Assembly (NCBI RefSeq): GCF_032854445.1
Contig: NC_088295.1
Location: 85,544,644-85,608,643 of the forward strand
From: Liolophura sinensis
Lineage: Eukaryota > Mollusca > Polyplacophora > Chitonida > Chitonidae
Reading direction: 5' to 3'
Length of the DNA: 64,000 nucleotides
Shown piece after piece: positions 23,440 to 36,849 of this stretch (positions within the stretch are counted from its first letter, which is position 1; every line of letters begins with the position of its first letter). Below the pieces are notes generated by a model that was given only the letters and a program-made list of their open reading frames with translations, searched no databases and had not been told where the DNA came from. A program made the translations under genes and the position numbers.

Positions 23440-26400
23440 TGATATATATAAACATGCAACATCACCAAATCTAGCGCCATCCACCCATCAATTGTTTGCT
23501 GAAATCATAAAAACCCATTCCACCATAACGATAACCTCTATCCCAAAAGCAAGTTTGATAGAATGGCTAATCATTGTTCACCCACCTCCTTAATACCTCT
23601 ATGAATGTATCTTATAGTACTCCTGTCCACTGGCAGTACAAATAAACTCAAATATATGAAACACTATGAAGTTATTTTATCTATTTGCTTCATGCATGTC
23701 TGCCATAAAGCAAACTACATCCTAAATGCTGAAATCATGCACACTTGTCCGATGTTGTCAGCTGTTCCAGGAAAACTCCACATCCTTTCTGTACTTCCTG
23801 GCACAGACACACTCAGGTCACAATATGTCTGCTTTTTTCCATCTTAAACTAAAAGAATAATTATGAACCATGGTGCATTACCTCATGCCAGAGCTTATGC
23901 AAGGCGTTGCCTCGTTACTCAGTGAGCTAATTAGCAATCATACCATTACAGCCACATCTCCACCGTATGATTTCATTATACCCAGAAATTAACATCTGTC
24001 TCTCTAAGCTGTAGCTGTCTTTAGACGAGCCCACACCGTCAAACATTAACAGCCATAAACATCATTTCACCGGAGGATAATTAAACGGGGATTCTCCAGC
24101 GTGGGGCAATTTCCAGAAGACTCCGTTCCCAGGGTTCCCTCTCTGCTCCACAGGCATATCCATCATATTTTGACAGTTTATTACACTATTTCCAATCGGG
24201 GGACAAGCCAAACTTGGATTCTTTCTGTCCCATCTTCTCTGCGACATTGACATGATATTATCTGATGGCACAAAAAATGACCTCATCCTCTCGCTTGTAT
24301 CTGCAGGCTAGAGGCGGAAAAAACGTCATAAAAAATGTCTGATGGGGCACAAAGAGCTCTGAGACCATAGCCCTAGGCAAGAACAGACTTCCAATTTGGC
24401 CAGCCCAATTGCACAACTTTCTTCTCCTAAAGTATATTTACATGGAGAATCAAGGCTAATCCAGGCAGCTCCAAATGATTAATCTCACAAAACAGGAGGC
24501 TTTGGGGCCAGAATTTGCGTAATCTCGGATATTTGTCAACAACAGTCCTCCTCCACAAAAAATCTTGTCCTGTGAAACCAATCCCCAAAAGAATTACGGA
24601 TTAGAATTTAACTTGAAATTTCTGCACATGTTATAATGAAACCTTGAAGGTAATGTCAATAGAGTGTAACCAAGGCCCAGAAGGGCTGACTGTGACAAGC
24701 AGATATTAGGGTTAGAAGCTTCTGCCTAATTTATCAATTCCGTCTTCAATAATCTAACATTACATGTCCCCCCTTCAGTGACTCACTCCAAGCCTCTGGC
24801 TACATGTTAATGAAAAAAACTGAACGGGAATATTTTGTTATAGCGCCTGCTCAATTAAATTAATCCAATTAAACTGCCCTATTACTTTTGTCTGCAGCCG
24901 AGTTGAAATTTTAAGAGCGCACACAAACTCTGGAGATTTGAGACAGTGACAAGCACTGTATCCACCAGCATTATGTCACCATTTGTAGTCAAGTCACTTG
25001 CGCATCGTAATATAAGACAGTTGACTTGTAACCAGGACTTGAGTCTCCCGGGAAAGTTGAATGTCACCAGATCAGCCCTAGTCTGCTTCCATACTACAGC
25101 CCTTCACAGATCCTTGCCATTCTCCGTCTATGACACAGATGTCTTACAGTTTCATCCTGGAATATCTGTTAATCCAATACAATATCTTCACAGAAACCTG
25201 AGAAGCTGTAAATACTGCCAAATCCTTAAATAAGATTTGAATGTATTCAGGCTTAAACAGCCATCTGCACAATAACAGATCTGTGCTAGGGAAAAAAGAA
25301 CTGCACAAGAGCTGAACGAGAGGAAAGACAGACTATTTAATGAGTATATGTTTATTCATTCATTGATGCTGCCATCTTCACCAAGAAAACACATAGTAAG
25401 ACATCCTGCATTTCAAAACTAAAAGAATGGCATTTTTTGTACCACATACAGTTTGTAATCAGTTCTTGTACGTACACCTTTCAGCAATGACATAGTTGTC
25501 ATGATTTATTATTGGTTTGTAGGTACAGACTTGATTGTAATGCTGAGCATAACCTCTCAGTTACACATAACTTGCAAATGTACTGTCAGCAGGGGCTGAA
25601 GAGATCCAAAGATTCTCCCACCTCAAAAGGGACATAATTCCTTCCCACCCAAAACATGACCAAAAAAACAAAGCGATGAATCACTTTCAGTGGACTTTTA
25701 GGAGACAATTCTGACACGAGTGGCTCTTGGCCTTCTACAGTATGTAAGGTTTCACTGTTCACAAGTGTTCTGCCAACAGACAGAAGGACATTAAAGACGC
25801 GACAGCTACCCCAAGGCCAGTATCTGATGATGTAGGGGAAAAAGGTGCATATGAGTTTGACAGTACAGCATGTGACTTGTCAGCATGCATAATACAATTT
25901 AATGATAATAAAAAATCAAAGGCATTCCTGTCCATAGGCATGACTGATTGGTTAACAAGCACTTTAATCCTATCAGCATTAACCAAGGCCGCCTGCCAGA
26001 CCTTGTAATATGAAAGATAGCCAGACCCTATACGTGCTTGAAAACTTTGAGGGTATACTTACTACTTAATAATCAGACATAAATCAACATTTAATACAAA
26101 TATTGTCCAATATTTAAGGATGATGTTTTATAAGTAACTCTGGACAACATGGTGACACAATCTAAGTACACCATACCATGACCATTAGTATTTCTCACAT
26201 GCTTACACACTAATCCATTTGCTCATCATTAATTAATGTACTGTGACAAGTCGTATGCCAAAATAATGAACAATTAGTATTTTTCTGCCAATAACTGCAT
26301 GTAGAAACTCACAATTAGTTTATCTATAAACACAAGGCAACACAGTGTAGACAATTTAAAACATGCATGATGATTTCGCTTACCTGTCAAACCAGCAAGT

Positions 26401-28450
26401 GAAGTTTACCATTCCATCAGCCAACAAAATTATTCATCCAATAAATCAAGCCTCATGTTAAGTTGCATGCATTTTATTTTCAACCTACAACAATAAAAAT
26501 AGCAATACAAAAAAGTACATGAAGTGGATGAATATTACTTAAACCACTAAACATCATGTCTTCTTAATCAGACAACTGATATACATTGTGCATGCATGTA
26601 TTCTTTGTATCCAGAAAATACTGTCACTGACACTGTTGATGGCTAAAGATAGAACACTTCAGATTGAACGAGGTGATATATATGTGCCATCTACCACTGT
26701 GGACAGAAATCAGTCATGGACAGGTGGTCCGATTTTGGTTGATATACCAAGCTCAATGAAACTCAGAATGAGCTCCAATCTAGGACTACATACATGTACT
26801 GTTTCATTTTCAATGCTTTTTAAGACTTTGCCACACAGTGTCATTTTAAAACAGTTATATATATATGTAAAAATTAGAGACTTCTGTCTTGTATATCACT
26901 AGAAATGGAATATATATGTACTCCAGTGGGAGGAATATAATTAGAACAGTCAATGAATGCATTGTCATACATGAGATAAAAACTCTTTTGACTTTTAAAG
27001 TAAACTTTAAAACATTCTTTTGTTTTCTGATTTTTCCCAATTCTGACATTAACCTGCACTCACAACATACCATGCACTGTCAGAGAGCCAAACACTGGAA
27101 ACACAAAGAAAACATTTTTTAAAAGTAACTGTCAGAAAAAAAATGCCTGACTTTTAGACCCCTAACTATAAAAATGTTCATTGGGAAGAGAACTGTCGGG
27201 TTGGAGGAGCAGAGCAAAGATTGTCTGGATAACAAATGATGATTTTGGAGTGAATGAATCATCGGGCGAACTTCTATTGTCAAGAATAACTTGGCTCTCT
27301 CGCCTTCTCCTTACAGCAGGATATTATGTGTCGGACTATTTGCTCCCTGCCCAAGGAAACAATGGCAAGGTTTGGCGGAGTCTTTGACTAAGGGGTGCTA
27401 CTGGGGATTTACAGGGAATTACATTAGGCCTTAGCTTGGTGTGCAAATGGGGCCTGACTAAAGATGCTCCCATTGCCTCGCCTAAAGTCTCTAACTTCAC
27501 ATCCCCATTGACTTGTTTGACGGAATCACAAAAAAGCAAACAGTGGACTCTGTATGACAATGTGCCCAAAATCTGCCATATGCTTGAGCATAATCCTTTG
27601 GCCACAGGGAACACACTCTACTCCTGGTTGAGTGCCATATTGTCTGGGGAACTGGCACATGTAGCCCGTTTTGCCATGACCAAAAAGAAATCCTCAAAAA
27701 GATTTCCAGCCTTTATTTGTGATAATTCATCAACATAAATTGTGTTTTTGTTGGTCTGTTCCCTGCAGGTTTCCTCTGGCCTGACAGATAGCTGTCTGTG
27801 ACGGATCTGAATAATTCATTCCTTGGTTAGCTGGCCATGTGACAAGGCCAGTCACATTATTGCGCCTGTTCATAATTCCTTCACAAAACAAAATCACATT
27901 ACAACACACTAATATCATCAAATTCCATAGGTTGCCTTGGGTATAAAAATGTAGCTGCTACAAAAAAATCTGATCTTCCTGCATCTCAGTTTTGTCTTTC
28001 TGACTCCAGTTCATGACTTGCATGACTTGTCCCCACAAGAGATCAGAAGACAATTCATCTGCACTGCCAACAAAAGCCATTTAACAGATAGGCCTCTGAA
28101 GTGGAACTGCAACCAAAGTGTCATTAAGTTATGGAAACTTTTTCTTTCATGCTTGTTCAAATTCTGTTGTAAGGATGAATTATTTTGTGCTGGTCCTTTT
28201 TCATGAAAAAAAAATGAATGAAAGCTAACAAAGTCATTCCACAAACCACAAGTCAGAAGGCTTGGAAATAGCAATACTAAAACAGTTAAGACCTGCTGGT
28301 CTGCTGTGCCATAAAAGTGGTCTAACAAAGTTCAGGCAAGATATAACCACAAAAGTAAATCTGGTAAAATAGATGAAAGAAAACATTCTTGTTCAACTTA
28401 ATTCCAACCCAAATTTGCATAAGGAAAATAAAGAATCACCAACAAAGTGA
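23440..28450. other. Noncoding DNA, possible enhancer-like stretches
   Basis: No gene is recognised. The segments 24050-24900 and 27170-27800 are less repetitive and richer in mixed words than their surroundings. Homeodomain-type words include TAATCC near 24454 and 24861, GGATTA near 24599, and TAATCCAATTA at 24861-24871. These words are short, so they are suggestions only. The minus frame 24062-24286 and plus frame 27436-27738 show no domain. Confidence 0.35.
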
Positions 28451-28453
28451 ACC

Positions 28454-28701
28454 GATAAGAAACTAGCCTAACATACAGTATTCAAATTATCGCCAGATAT
28501 GATAACTACCCTAAAATACAGTATGCAAATACTCCCCCCAACTGATAACAACTAACCTAATACACGGTAGACAAATACTCGCCAGAACTAATAACAACTG
28601 ACCTAAAATAGGGTACACAAATACTCGCCAGAACTGATAACAACTAACTTAAAATACGGTACCGGTATGCAAATACTCGCGAGAACTGATAACAACTAAC
28701 A
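28454..28701. repeat. 46-bp tandem array, about five copies
   Basis: GATAAC-type words recur at 28454, 28501, 28544, 28590, 28636 and 28688, giving steps of 47, 43, 46, 46 and 52 bp. Each unit contains a variant of CAAATACTCGCCAGAACT followed by AACAACTAAC. Copies two and five contain the octamer ATGCAAAT. The last step is longer because of an inserted GGTACC-containing segment. Copies are moderately diverged. Confidence 0.8.
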
Positions 28702-29159
28702 TAAAAAATGTTTAGGAAATGTGCAAATTCTCAACACTCAGTCGTTTCTGTCTCTAACTTCTTCCCTTGACAATGGTCAAGGGAATAGTTGTGTCTAGAA
28801 CAATGTGTCATCCCTTTGTCCATACCCTGAACCCTGTGATCAGTTTTGTTTTATCACAATGTCAACCTCAGCTTATTATGTTTCAGCTCTTGGAATTTAG
28901 GGTTTCTGATGGAAGACTTGCCTTCTGAGCTGTGCACACTTCGAAGAAAGTTAGAAATGAACGGAAAACGAAACCATTACTGATTGCATGACATTGGCTA
29001 GCTTTACTACAATGGGTCCAATAAAAGGTCCTTTTTCACGTCACACATCTCTGCATGTCCACCGTAATTTTCACTAACGACATTTGTGTCATTGATCATA
29101 AATGTCATTTCTTTAATTACAGCAAGAACTGAGGAGTCTCTCGTCTTTCTGTGACAATA

Positions 29160-29350
29160 TTGGCCTGCCCAACGCCCAGAAACTCTCCGGTTACGCTAGG
29201 CTAGTTTCGGTTCCCTTCCTTCAGGCACGCGTGCTCATAGCGCGCACGTGTCGGCTGCTTGTCATGTCAAGTGGCGGCGTTCGCCGATCCATAACCAAGC
29301 GGTTGACAGTGGTGAACTGATGGGGAGTGACGTGCTAGAGTTATAGCCGG
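29160..29350. promoter_or_regulatory. CpG-dense segment, candidate promoter
   Basis: About a dozen CpG dinucleotides fall within 29225-29340, far above the surrounding density. The segment contains a perfect 10-bp palindrome GCACGCGTGC (29225-29234) and an E-box CACGTG (29245-29250). A small open frame with a good initiation context (ACCATGG, ATG at 29392) follows and runs 34 codons to a stop. An acceptor-like TTAATTACAG ends at 29122 and opens a 65-codon frame with no ATG near its start. Together these hint at a transcription start or 5' exon, but no protein family is recognisable. Confidence 0.3.
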
Positions 29351-31745
29351 TGGTCAGGGGAACCCCGCAGGTACTACCGCCCTTCTAAACCATGGATGGG
29401 AAGTCAGGCATCAAGTCCGGAACAACACAGCTTGTCCACAACACAAAGGTGTCGTATTGGATGCAGGCCAGTGGCTACTTTTACAAACTTTACTAGGAGA
29501 TTTTCAGTCTCAGTTTGTGCTGACGTATGAAACTTCAGTAGTGGTTGTGTTTATTTGGGGAGAAAAAGACTCCTTGGGGAGCTTTTTGAAAATGGTCATT
29601 CGCCCGTCAAAACACAGCTAACGTACATCAAAACCAACAGTAAACTTTTTCAGCAACGTTTTAAAGTGAAAAAATTTTACAGATGTGTCATCAAGATCCT
29701 TGATATTCCCGTAAAATGTTCGGCTCTGAGATAGAATTCCCTCGATGGGTATTAATTAAGAGACAGGAAATATTTCTGAAGCCAAATATCCGTTTTAGCA
29801 GAATAGCTAGAAAACATTCGACGCACGTGTATGTCAGCTAAATCCCCGGCACGAGCGGAACACCGGGGTTAGAAAGAACATTAATTGTATTAGGGTAATA
29901 CTGGGCGTCTCGGAAGAGATGAACAATGCAAGGGAGCAGGCAGCAGGAAGCGCGCTCATGCAGGCGTGGAACATTCGATGTGGAATTCAAAAACACTTGT
30001 AGGCGACAGACAAATAATCATATTCTTTGACAACCACCCCAGATCTCTTATCCAAAAACTAACCGGCATCAGCTTCTGGGCTGCTGTTTTGTGGTCTCAG
30101 GCTGCACATGGGGTTCTAAAAAGACCATAATCCGCTTAGTTTGTCGTCAGTGTCTGGGGGTTTTATTAATAGTTACTGACCGGAATGTCATCAATAATTA
30201 CTACTGTTCAAATGACAACAGAGACAACAAATAACTCGACAGCACTGATCAGATTGGTCAAAGAAACACTGATGAAAGGAAACGTCATTTTCTGTCCATT
30301 TTCTGTCCACTGTCTTCGCGACGGTGTCGATGTAATCGAAGTGTAACTTAATGCCCGCAAGATATTCTTCTATTCCCATCTTGTGTAGGCCTCTTCTAGA
30401 ACACAGAGACCCCCTCAACATCAAGGCACCATCAACACCAAGGAAACAAAGATTAGAAATCGCTACGATCCTAAAGATACATTAAATGGCTTTGTTCGCT
30501 TTTGTATTTCTGTTTTCCATTGGACGTTCGAATTTCTTTTTCTTTTTATGAAAATTCCATAGAGAGACACCTTATTATTTTGAAAAAAAAGTTACTTCAA
30601 AGACATTCATTTGGCCTTATTTCAGGCCCAGGTCCAATCCAATTGTGCTAACACTTGCCTTGATGTATTAGAGGCAAGAAAGATAGCTACACAAAGCCTG
30701 TTTACGGCCCTTTCCGCCTTGACGAATAGCCCCTTGTTAACGTTTCGCGGAGAAAGATATTTGCAAATAATTTGATTTTCACCACCATTAATACTTGCCT
30801 TAGACGGCTGCTGAGATGGAACGGAAAAGCCAGTCTCGACTGAGGCTAATTCAATCGAGCGCAAAAGCGACCGTGTGTCTGTGAAATACGAATGAGGTGG
30901 TGTGAAAGACAGGAATAGTCAAACAGACAGTAGACATTTCATTCTTCAAATGTCTCCCTTAAAATAGCTTAAACAATGCCACGATTCGATCATCAGCCCA
31001 CCAGGTGACAGAGAACGGCTGGTTATTAAAGACTTAGAAACTGAAGTTGTGAGTAATACATTGCTAATTTTTGCAATTCGGTCTTCATCTGTATACGCGA
31101 GAAACCTGTAGGTTATACATTTGTGTTAAGTTCTGCTATGTTGTATTTTGATTCATGTGCACGTGGTGTCTTTTTAAAGAAAATTACGAAACTTGCACAG
31201 TATAAAATCAGTACAGGAAACGAAATTGTCAACTGTTCTTGCACCTCATTTGTCCTACGTATGGCAAAGAAACTCGATGTTTGTAATCTCGCTTCTTTCT
31301 CACAGCGCAAACATTGACTTTTCCAGAGAGCAGTTCAATAATAGTTTTAGGGAAATTCCGCGAAAGGATATTGCTGCGAGAAAAATGAAACAGATAAAGA
31401 CTGATCTGATGGACGGTTTCCAGTGTGACGTGGTGACAGGCTGAATGTAGATAGATATGACGTATGAGTTTTCAGTTGTGGAGAGGGTCAAACGACCATA
31501 GCGTCCAGTCATTTCGCCCTGTTTATATGACACGAAATGAAATATCTCTCTCACTTATTGATCATTTCCACCCCAGGTTATGAATATTTTAGCGGGAATC
31601 GCGGCGATTCCGGAGACAAAGAAATTGGAAGAAGAGAAATGGTTGGAATTCCGATGTAGTCGGAGTGTAGCCAGCATCACTCAACTACTGACGATTGCCT
31701 TGTCACCAACAGGACCTCTACAACTATATTACATTTCCTGCTTAT

Positions 31746-31771
31746 GCCACGTGGCCGGGCTAATCAAATTA
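31746..31771. promoter_or_regulatory. E-box plus P3-type homeodomain site
   Basis: CACGTGGCC starts at about 31748 and TAATCAAATTA spans 31761-31771. TAAT-N3-ATTA is the dimer site of paired-class homeodomains. It sits inside a GC-rich patch (GGCCGGGC before it, GAGGCCGCG after it), which makes the AT-rich core stand out. By base composition a handful of P3 sites is expected by chance in 64 kb, so this is weak evidence alone. Confidence 0.25.
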
Positions 31772-34700
31772 GAGGCCGCGTCTTACTCATGCTAACATTA
31801 TGCAAGAATTTCATTTCGATCCCGCCGGTGGATGATCAATTGTGATATCATTCAAGAGTTCTTCTGCTTCTTGACGGACAGATTATGTATGGGCAATTAA
31901 CAACACACAATATTGGGGTTTGTTTTTCCAACACGTACACAACAAGAAACAAAGAGGGATGCCAATGAGCTATTGGGACTATCAAAGCGAGAATTTGTCG
32001 AGGGCATTCAGTCATCTACTGCCGGAAATCAATCATTTCCCCATCTCCCACACAGCCTGGCGATCAGTCATGCCGCTGAAACAAGAACACAGAGAAATAG
32101 GTCCCTATAATACAGACACCAACCATACTCCACTCAGATGGGCGTACTAGAGCATGCTCTCCAGACGGACTCCTGCTGGGGCAAAGGCTGGCAACAGTTA
32201 ACCTTAAATCTACATCTCACCAATGGTCTTTATAGGCTCCACCCTGTTATTGCATTTATCAGATATATATTGTCTTATTTCTTTCAAGAACTGATGCTGG
32301 TACAACTTCGCTTAAACGGCAGCCAAAAGACTCCCTCATATAATATTGGGCGTGTACACCTGTGGTCGTGGGTGGATTGTCTTACATAATAGAGCGTCTG
32401 ACCACTATCCTTAGTGTATATCGCTGTAAATAAAGCATCTCCCTAATAACAGTAAACTTTACTTTTTATTTGTCGACTATGTCCTGACCATGAAGTAAAA
32501 AGACCACGAACAAATAGTCTCATATCTAAAAGCAATGCACATTTGTAGCTTACTGGAATTTTACGAAAGACTCTTGTTGCCTCAGTGTCAGCGTACATTT
32601 TTTAAAACAAATCTCCCTCTTTTGCTTCTAGACATTTTTGTCAGCAGTGAGATTTAAGAGTGCTACGACTGTCATTAAAACCCACCAGCTATCATGCCTA
32701 AACGGCAATATTTCTCAAACTGAATTATTCCAAGGACACCCTTGTACCGTTTCCTCCCAATAACATTGGTGATAGCTTTGATCTCCCACGATACTCGCCC
32801 TCAATTCTATGGCTAAATTTTGCAATGGTGCTTTACACAAAAATTGTTCAGTCAATTTCGTGAGAAGAGGAAGTCGGAGTTTCCACAGTAAACCGCCTTC
32901 CAGATTTTAACTCACACAGCCAGCTCAATGTATACACCATATTGCCAGTGTAAGACAAGTGATGCCCAACGAGCGTACGGCAAAACGACTTTAACGGTTT
33001 TACGACCGTCGACTGCGTCTTGACGTGCATGTCGAGGGATCTGGTTAATTTGCCATCCGAGGGTGGGGCTAATACAACACCTTGTGTGTCCTATCGATGG
33101 AAAGCCAAAACATCTGAACCACTCCCACAGTCACAATTTGTGTTCAACGGTGCTGTGGCAAGAAACAATCATTTGTTCAAATGCTGATTCTTTCGGAGCT
33201 TTAGGCCCACCGACAATAATCATCTCAAATAATTAGCAGTCGTTCGTATAGCGTATCAAGAGCTGAAATTTGACTGCATTTATATCGCTTGATATATGTT
33301 CTTCTTTTCGAAAATTGTTGATGTAGAGATAGCTGTAACATTTTTCCTCTTGTGTTATCATTTGGGATGGGGCGGTGGCAATTACTAGCGGTGCGGTGAT
33401 GCTATATATATAATGATTTAGCCAACCATCGTCGAATCTACATCGCTTTATGGAACCTGTTCGGCAATAAATGGGTAAAGCAGTGATGTGACCAATCAAA
33501 ATCGACGACGAATTAACAAACCAAACAAAGTAGACGTCAAACTTGACGATAAATGACATGCATATGACTGCTTAGCACAGAAATGAATAATGTTCTACCT
33601 TATTTACTTTATATATAGTTATGTTGTCATTAAATACACGATTTGTTTGGTTATCAAGTGTCATCGCAAAAGTGTAATTTCTGATACAGAAATGTTTACT
33701 ATTCTTTATTGCCGAGTATGTTTTCCAATCAGCTAAATATGGGTTAATCCAGGCACCCATTCATACAAACAAACTGTCACTGAAACATGGATAAATATAC
33801 TAGCATTTTAAGCGTTCCATCGACTCAACTATTACACTTTTACAAATTTCAGTCGTACTAAAGCCATATAGGAACATCATCATGTGGAGGTCAATATTAA
33901 AATATAAACTGAAACTATACATACAGTATGAAAATCACGCCCCCTACATTATTTCTGCTGGTTGTAGTAAAAATGGCAAATGGATATCAAACCGGTTTCG
34001 TTGAGAGGAACACATGTTTCAAACGAGTTGGAAGAAATAAAATAAAATGCCAAGAATAAGTGCAAAAGCAGCATTAACAGACTTTCGCTAAGAGGCTTTC
34101 TCGATACAAGATTGAATATGGGGGTATAGGAAACCAATCTCTGAGAAAAACGCTTGCCAATTCCCTCGCACGGAAACAGATTGCGAAGCGGCCAGTTACT
34201 CACTTTATTAGCCCGCTAACAGTTACTTAACTGGAAGCTTCTATTTGGCTTTTGTACGCCAAGCACTCCCCCAGCCTACATTAGCGGCGTTGAGCCCAAA
34301 CTGGCCTATACACCGTGCGTGACGGACTCTTGACGCTCTTGTGCCTTACCTCTAAATCTACCAGCTTTCACTCAATAAAAAGCCCCATTCGCAGGGCGGA
34401 ATTAAGACACGGTCCTTTGTAAGCTAGTTTTTATGTTTTACAAATTACCCGCTTTGCAAGAAATCAATTAGTCGGAGTTGAGACTGAGGGTTACCCATTT
34501 TACACAGCTCCAATGGCCAGTACGAGACAGCAGGTCGATTCCACTCTTTATTTAATTGAAAAATCAAAGCCAGCCAAATCATACCTCAAGGAAATAATGG
34601 GACCAAATCTGGTGACGGCCTCAAGGCGAAATTAAACAGCGGACAACCAATGGCACTAAACTGGACACTTGGGCACTCACGGACATTTTCTTGAGGCGCC

Positions 34701-35092
34701 GGCAAACAGACAAGTCCGGCGACAGCACCGGGCTGAGGAAACACTTCTTTCAGAGACAGGTTCTCTAACTGAGCAGTTGCAACGCCTGAAGTGCTAAAAG
34801 GAGACGTTGAACTGCTGGTAGTGGAGACATCTTCAGGTCAGTCACTGATGACTGATGGGTCATCATTACACGGTAGTCCCGTGTCCTCTGATCAACTCCT
34901 CACGAACTCCCTGACGAAGGCATAGAACTCGTCTCACGGCTACCCTAGCTCTATTGCACTGCCCTTTGTTGTATCTGAGTCTTAACTGGAGAAGCTGGAG
35001 TTACCCTGGGTCATGATTCAATACTGTTTTACCCGTTATCACCACCTTCAGATCAAGGAACCAACTGCCTAGTAACAAAAGAAAACAGCAAG

Positions 35093-35100
35093 TGACGTCA
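35093..35100. promoter_or_regulatory. Perfect CRE site
   Basis: TGACGTCA is the palindromic site of CREB/ATF factors. It was the only one I noticed in the window. It lies in a unique, non-repetitive stretch. Confidence 0.3.
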
Positions 35101-36832
35101 TGAATAAACAGTTGTTTGTACTTCAACTAGTGACCCGTTTCACCAGGCAGCCACAAGGCTGCGTCAAACACGTTAGCACAGGTGGCATGTGTCTTCACTG
35201 CACGTTATCACCTTTTTCTTTAATCTACGCAATTCATCATCATATATAAGAACCACTCCAGGAACTATACTGTAAGGCGCGCTTTGTTAAAGTACAACCA
35301 AAGTTAAGTTGCGTATCCTGCTATCAAAAAGGTTTCTGTGAATTAATGCGTGATCAATAGATCTTTTGTATTGTTGACAAGCTTCTTGCATCTTATTGAC
35401 TGTTTTGATGTGTTTATGACACCAGCGTAAGCCTTTAGCGCCTGATGGTCACCTATCTGTCACCTAGTGGCCAATACAAGCCTGAGTATCTAAACTACAG
35501 GAAACGTAACTGTATTATTGTTCAAAAACATATTTCTGTCTGAAGAGCGCCAAACGGGCCAAGTGAAGCTGAGTGTGCGTTAGTGTATCAACATGTCGGA
35601 TGTCCCCTGAGACACCCGCTTTCATTGTTTTCCCCTTCACATGGCCAGCTGTCGTCTCCTTTCTCTCGCCTAAAGGTCCCAGAAACCCTGATAAGAAGGA
35701 AGAGAGACCGTCAAGAGGCTACAGGGCATATAGATAAAGTGCAGGCGTCAATTAAGTGACGAATTTTTAGTTTATCTTAAGCACTCGACAATAAACACAG
35801 ATAATTTAGTCATTACGGTTGGCAATGATAGCATAGCGCGTGGGGTCAGGGATACAAAGGTTTACCAAAACTATAATTCAACCCCAAACTGAACAGTAAA
35901 TCACGATTACGATGCTCTGTGTTCCGTGCACCACTCCAGTTCGAATACGTAACAGATTAGAGAGAAGCTTCCACACAGACACCAGTGGCTTCCAGCGGTT
36001 TTACGTTAGTTAACCCGCGTCTCAAAACTGATTCGATTGCCTGATCTAGTAAAGATTCATCGTCGTTCCATGTCTCCACCTGGATTGAGGTAGGATCATA
36101 ATTTGCTAACTTTGCTGAGGTACTTTGGAGTGATGGAATGTTAAAACCGGATCAGTGTCGCAAACATGATCAAGAATGTCTTCACAACCTCTATAAATAT
36201 GCCAGACGGAATGGTTAAGAACACCGGGTCCCCTAACACAGGCAGACATTATAGACAGTATACGGCATGATTATTAAATCTCCTTGAAGACCGAAGGCAC
36301 AAGCGAATGATAAAAGTCAGTGGGTATGACAAACAGTGAATAGAGAGTGAGATTTAGAAGCATGGGGATATTGACGGCAGTCTCACTAACATGGTTAGCC
36401 CAGATCACCATGGTTATTAGGAGAGAATAATGCTTGGAAAATGACAGACAACGTTGATTTATGGCACAAACTAGAAGGTCTGGTGCAACACCAGCTACAC
36501 TGAAATGGAAAATCGTAACAAAGGAAGGGTTAACACTACTGACCAGTAATGTAAGGCTGGTGAATTTGGGGTGGGTGCCCTATTGAGAGAGGATGGAAAA
36601 TGTAGCCTCATGATGTAGCCCAACCCTACGCTGGACAAAGAAGACTGTCCATGGCTCATCAGCAAAGTGCTAATTGCAGAACTTGCATCTCTGAGTCACT
36701 CAAATATTTGTGTATGGTCGTGTGTCAATTTGTGATAGTTTATTGCGAAAAAAAATCCCTGAACACTGAGGGGGTATAAGTAGGGGATATTGTATAGCCA
36801 CATAAGGGCATAAGATGGGAAACCCCCCAGAG

Positions 36833-36846
36833 CCCCCCCCCCCCCC
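36833..36846. repeat. C14 homopolymer
   Basis: Fourteen C residues followed by ACCGGGG; a short CCCCCC run lies just upstream. It is a likely site of length variation. Confidence 0.85.
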
Positions 36847-36849
36847 ACC

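Larger units (their letters stand above)
29500..36832. other. Noncoding, less AT-biased, CpG-richer block
   Basis: This stretch has more CpG words and higher complexity than the rest. It includes a perfect CRE (TGACGTCA, 35093-35100), an E-box next to a paired-type homeodomain site (31748-31771), and a short GC-rich segment at 34693-34735. No exon is recognised. It is the part of the window most worth testing for sequence conservation. Confidence 0.35.

Noticed and set aside
24861-24871. P3-type homeodomain site TAATCCAATTA
   Set aside because: Several such sites are expected by chance in AT-rich DNA of this length, so it is not listed as a separate regulatory feature.
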